A DNA stretch of 64,000 nucleotides, from the NCBI GenBank assembly GCA_037176845.1, contig JAYKXP010000003.1, positions 1,240,001-1,304,000 of the forward strand, written 5' to 3'. Source of the DNA: Paramarasmius palmivorus (Eukaryota; Basidiomycota; Agaricomycetes; Agaricales; Marasmiaceae). The translations under genes were made by a program, and so were the position numbers. Of the stretch, positions 61,701 through 64,000 are shown piece by piece. The notes beneath the pieces were generated by a model. The model saw nothing but the letters and a program-made list of their open reading frames with translations, was not told the DNA's origin and did no database searches. Positions within the stretch are counted from its first letter, which is position 1; every line of letters begins with the position of its first letter.

Positions 61701-64000
61701 TGGGTAGCGTGTATATCTTCGCCAGAGATGTAAAGCAAACGTCGAGAAGGTCATGTTTCCTTGCTACATGAGCAAATCGGTTGATTATCCAGGCAGTTTC
61801 ATGATAGCCACGGTAACCCGCTGTATTGGCATTCGCCGCGCCGCCGGACCCCTGTGCAGTGTTGATGAGAGGAATGTAGGAGTTGTTGATGGCATGGAAA
61901 ACATTCTGCCGCCACGCAACGAGGTCGCTCCATATGCTGATATCATCGTGAATGTTCGGCAAACGCTCGCGCCACGCCTGTAGTACCATCTTCAAGTCTG
62001 ATGACTTCTTCTCGAGATTCGATGCGTTCGTGGATGACAGAGATGCAAAAATTTGGACCGCTTCCTGCAGCTCAACAAACTGCTGGAAGTGTTGTAGCAA
62101 AGGAACGTGAGCGACAGATAGATGGGGTGGAAGCGCGATCCATTTGCGAAGAGCCATTTGCATAGCGTCTTCAAGAATCCTGGTGAACTCTAAGTTCTTC
62201 TCGAGTCCGCTGGGATTTTTGAGCAAAGCCAGGAACGCTTCGAATACTCGACGTCGAGGAGTGGTGACTTCCGGAAGCTGAGACATGAGTTCCTCTAAAG
62301 CCTCTCGATTTTCCACCCAGTCTTTGGTCCTCCAAGCACTTTCCAGCATCAGGTCATGATTACCTTCATTCCTCCCCAGGTCATATAATATCTCCCACTG
62401 CTGCAGTTTCTCCGCTGCCAGAATCCAATGATCTTCCCATAAACAATACTCCATTTCCGAAAATGGTATAGCACCTGACCGAGCTTTGTTCTGCGCCGAC
62501 TCATATGCATTGAGTGCTTGCTCCCACATCCCATTCTGTTCAAATGCTATGGCGACCTCAGTGTCCTTGTGCAAAGAACGACGCCGCCAGAGCCCATAAA
62601 AGAGGTCCTCCTCCGCTAGCTCAGAGTAGACGTCGGCTAGCGAATCGTAGACGTAGTCTCTGCCAGTTGGTTCGTCATCCCTTAAATGCTCTAACGACGA
62701 GCTCAAGAGTTCCAAACCAATATGCCATGCCCCAAAAGTCTTTGCCAAGTATTTGACTAAGTGCGGAGGAAGAGTCATCGGAGGCGCACAAGCAAGCACA
62801 CCGTTCAATAGCGTTTGGATAACGTTTGGACGCATCTCTGACTGTTTACTGTGATAGTCTTTTGCGAGAAGGTTGATCATGTGAATGGTTATCTCCCCTT
62901 GTTCACGGCGGGAAAGAGATGACCAAGCTGCAGGGAATGATGAAAGCCAGAGATCATGAGCTGCCTTGGGATCAAGGAATACTAGATGCTGCATGGGCCT
63001 CACTACACTCTGTGCTTTCGGGCGAGGGATAAGGGAGGGGGAAGAGGTAGTAACAGAAGCTGTCCTGCGATCTGCTGTGTCGGGATCCGCGGCACCCAGA
63101 AGGAGATGAACTGCAAGGTATATCCAATTATGGTCTGCAAGTGGCTCCCAGTTCTGGACACCTAGAATGTAGGTCAGACGACTGAAGGTGGAGCGTGGAA
63201 CACTAATGTCTAATAGGTCCATGAAACGAGCTCGAAGTGTGGCGTCCTTAGCTCGGCAACCAACAAAGAACAATGGTTCTAGTCGAGAGGTCAGGTCGCT
63301 CCGTCGAAGTGACGGCTCCGTGTATATCTCATGGACTAATTCGAGGAAGGAATGGAAGACATTGTCGGCTTTGGTTTCGAAGTGGACCATCTTGAGCAAG
63401 AGTTGTGCTTTCTCCTTCATGGTGGGATATGTATCCTGTTTGACTAAAGACCATGTCTTGACGAGGTCAAGTAAATATTGGCATAGGGCCAGATTTTTTG
63501 ACTTCTCAACCATGACGAGTAGATTGCTGAGCATCCACTTCCTCTGCTCGCCTAGAAACGCCATCGATATCTGGCAGATATCAACAATGGACACCAGCAG
63601 TTTTGAAGTGCTGTCCAGGGTAACCGACGGCGGTGCTCCAACATGTTCCTTCAACACCTTGCCCAATAACTTCATCAGGTGAGCGCTGAAGGCCTCAATA
63701 CGTTCGGGTACCACCTCGACGACTGATTTGAGCATCAAGAGGACGCCTCGTAGGTTTGTCGTGTTTCGCAGATTGTCACCTATAGCTGAATAAATGAAGG
63801 CATGGAAGTCGGCAAGATCGCCCTGCTGCTCTTCTTCCTCTTTTGGAAGAGGAAAAAGCTTGACTAAACGATCGAATATGGGATGTAGCGCATCGTGGAG
63901 GTTGTAGTCGTCGCTAATCATTCCCTTTCGAACAAGCTTTTCCAGCGTGGAAGCGTTGGCAGTATACCAGGCGTCATCCTGTTCTGCGGCTATGATTTGC
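58738..64000 (-). CDS. TRA1: TRA1/TRRAP, PIKK-family pseudokinase, 5' part beyond window
   Basis: Tra1 is the giant activator-binding subunit shared by SAGA and NuA4. The open frame runs to the window edge. Visible segments are HEAT-like helices, then FAT repeats (GYRGYHETAWIINRFAHVARKHDLLDVCF; YTLKGMFHARFGRNEDANTAFGQAVQMDMSQAKSWAEWGRYNDQ) in a long exon (61117-63921), a PIKK kinase fold between 59000 and 60500, and the FATC tail ending MGDMYYSWF. The kinase core lacks normal catalytic residues: the catalytic-loop region reads CVASRHPSRYSV and the DFG-equivalent region reads GLITMTDVYPG. That is as expected for a pseudokinase of this family. Confidence 0.9.

Overview
The window is nuclear DNA of a basidiomycete fungus, most likely an Agaricomycete. 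The evidence is dense genes split by many 45-60 bp GT-AG introns, several fungal cytochrome P450s, a HET-domain gene, tandem fungal F-box/LRR-like genes, a PEP4-type aspartic protease array and an HDEL-tailed PDI. About 27 protein genes can be supported. I see no rRNA, tRNA or CRISPR array.

Layout. 0-2.4 kb: two tandem F-box-like paralogs (first cut by the window edge, second with a C-terminal frameshift). 2.5-23 kb: a housekeeping block with verprolin/WIP (-), protein disulfide isomerase (+), gamma-tubulin complex protein GCP3/Spc98 (-), TCTP (-), UTP15 (+, with several frame breaks), a C2H2 zinc-finger protein (-), CTNNBL1 (-), RAD7 (+), an aldo/keto reductase (-) and the LYR protein ISD11 (+). 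23-33 kb: a xenobiotic or secondary-metabolism style block, P450-1 (-), P450-2 (+), an MFS exporter (-) and P450-3 (+). 33.6-39 kb: ribosomal protein L5 (-), a WD40 DCAF-like protein (+) and a multi-pass membrane protein (-). 39-44 kb: a gene-poor stretch with a TA-flanked inverted-repeat element (pogo/mariner-type MITE), then P450-4 (+), a frame-broken paralog of P450-3. 44-48.4 kb: a HET-domain gene (+) and a disordered basic/acidic protein of unknown function (+). 48.6-56.3 kb: a RING-CH membrane E3 ligase (-) and three tandem PEP4-like aspartic proteases (-). 56.4-64 kb: a BRD8-like bromodomain protein (+) and the 3' part of TRA1/TRRAP (-), which runs off the right edge.

Functional themes. 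Several genes belong to shared nuclear machines: UTP15 (pre-rRNA processing), CTNNBL1 (spliceosome), RAD7 (repair), and TRA1 next to a BRD8-like protein (both families occur in NuA4-type acetyltransferase complexes). The P450/MFS block has no visible polyketide, peptide or terpene synthase, so detoxification or tailoring fits better than a full biosynthetic cluster. Gene order is strongly alternating, giving many short convergent and divergent intergenic gaps.

The two most interesting signals are the protease array, in which one copy appears to have lost its stop codon and gained a hydrophobic C-terminal tail, and the inverted-repeat element beside the P450-4 gene. A cluster of single-base frame breaks at 11.4-13.4 kb looks more like sequencing or assembly error than decay, because all splice sites there are intact.
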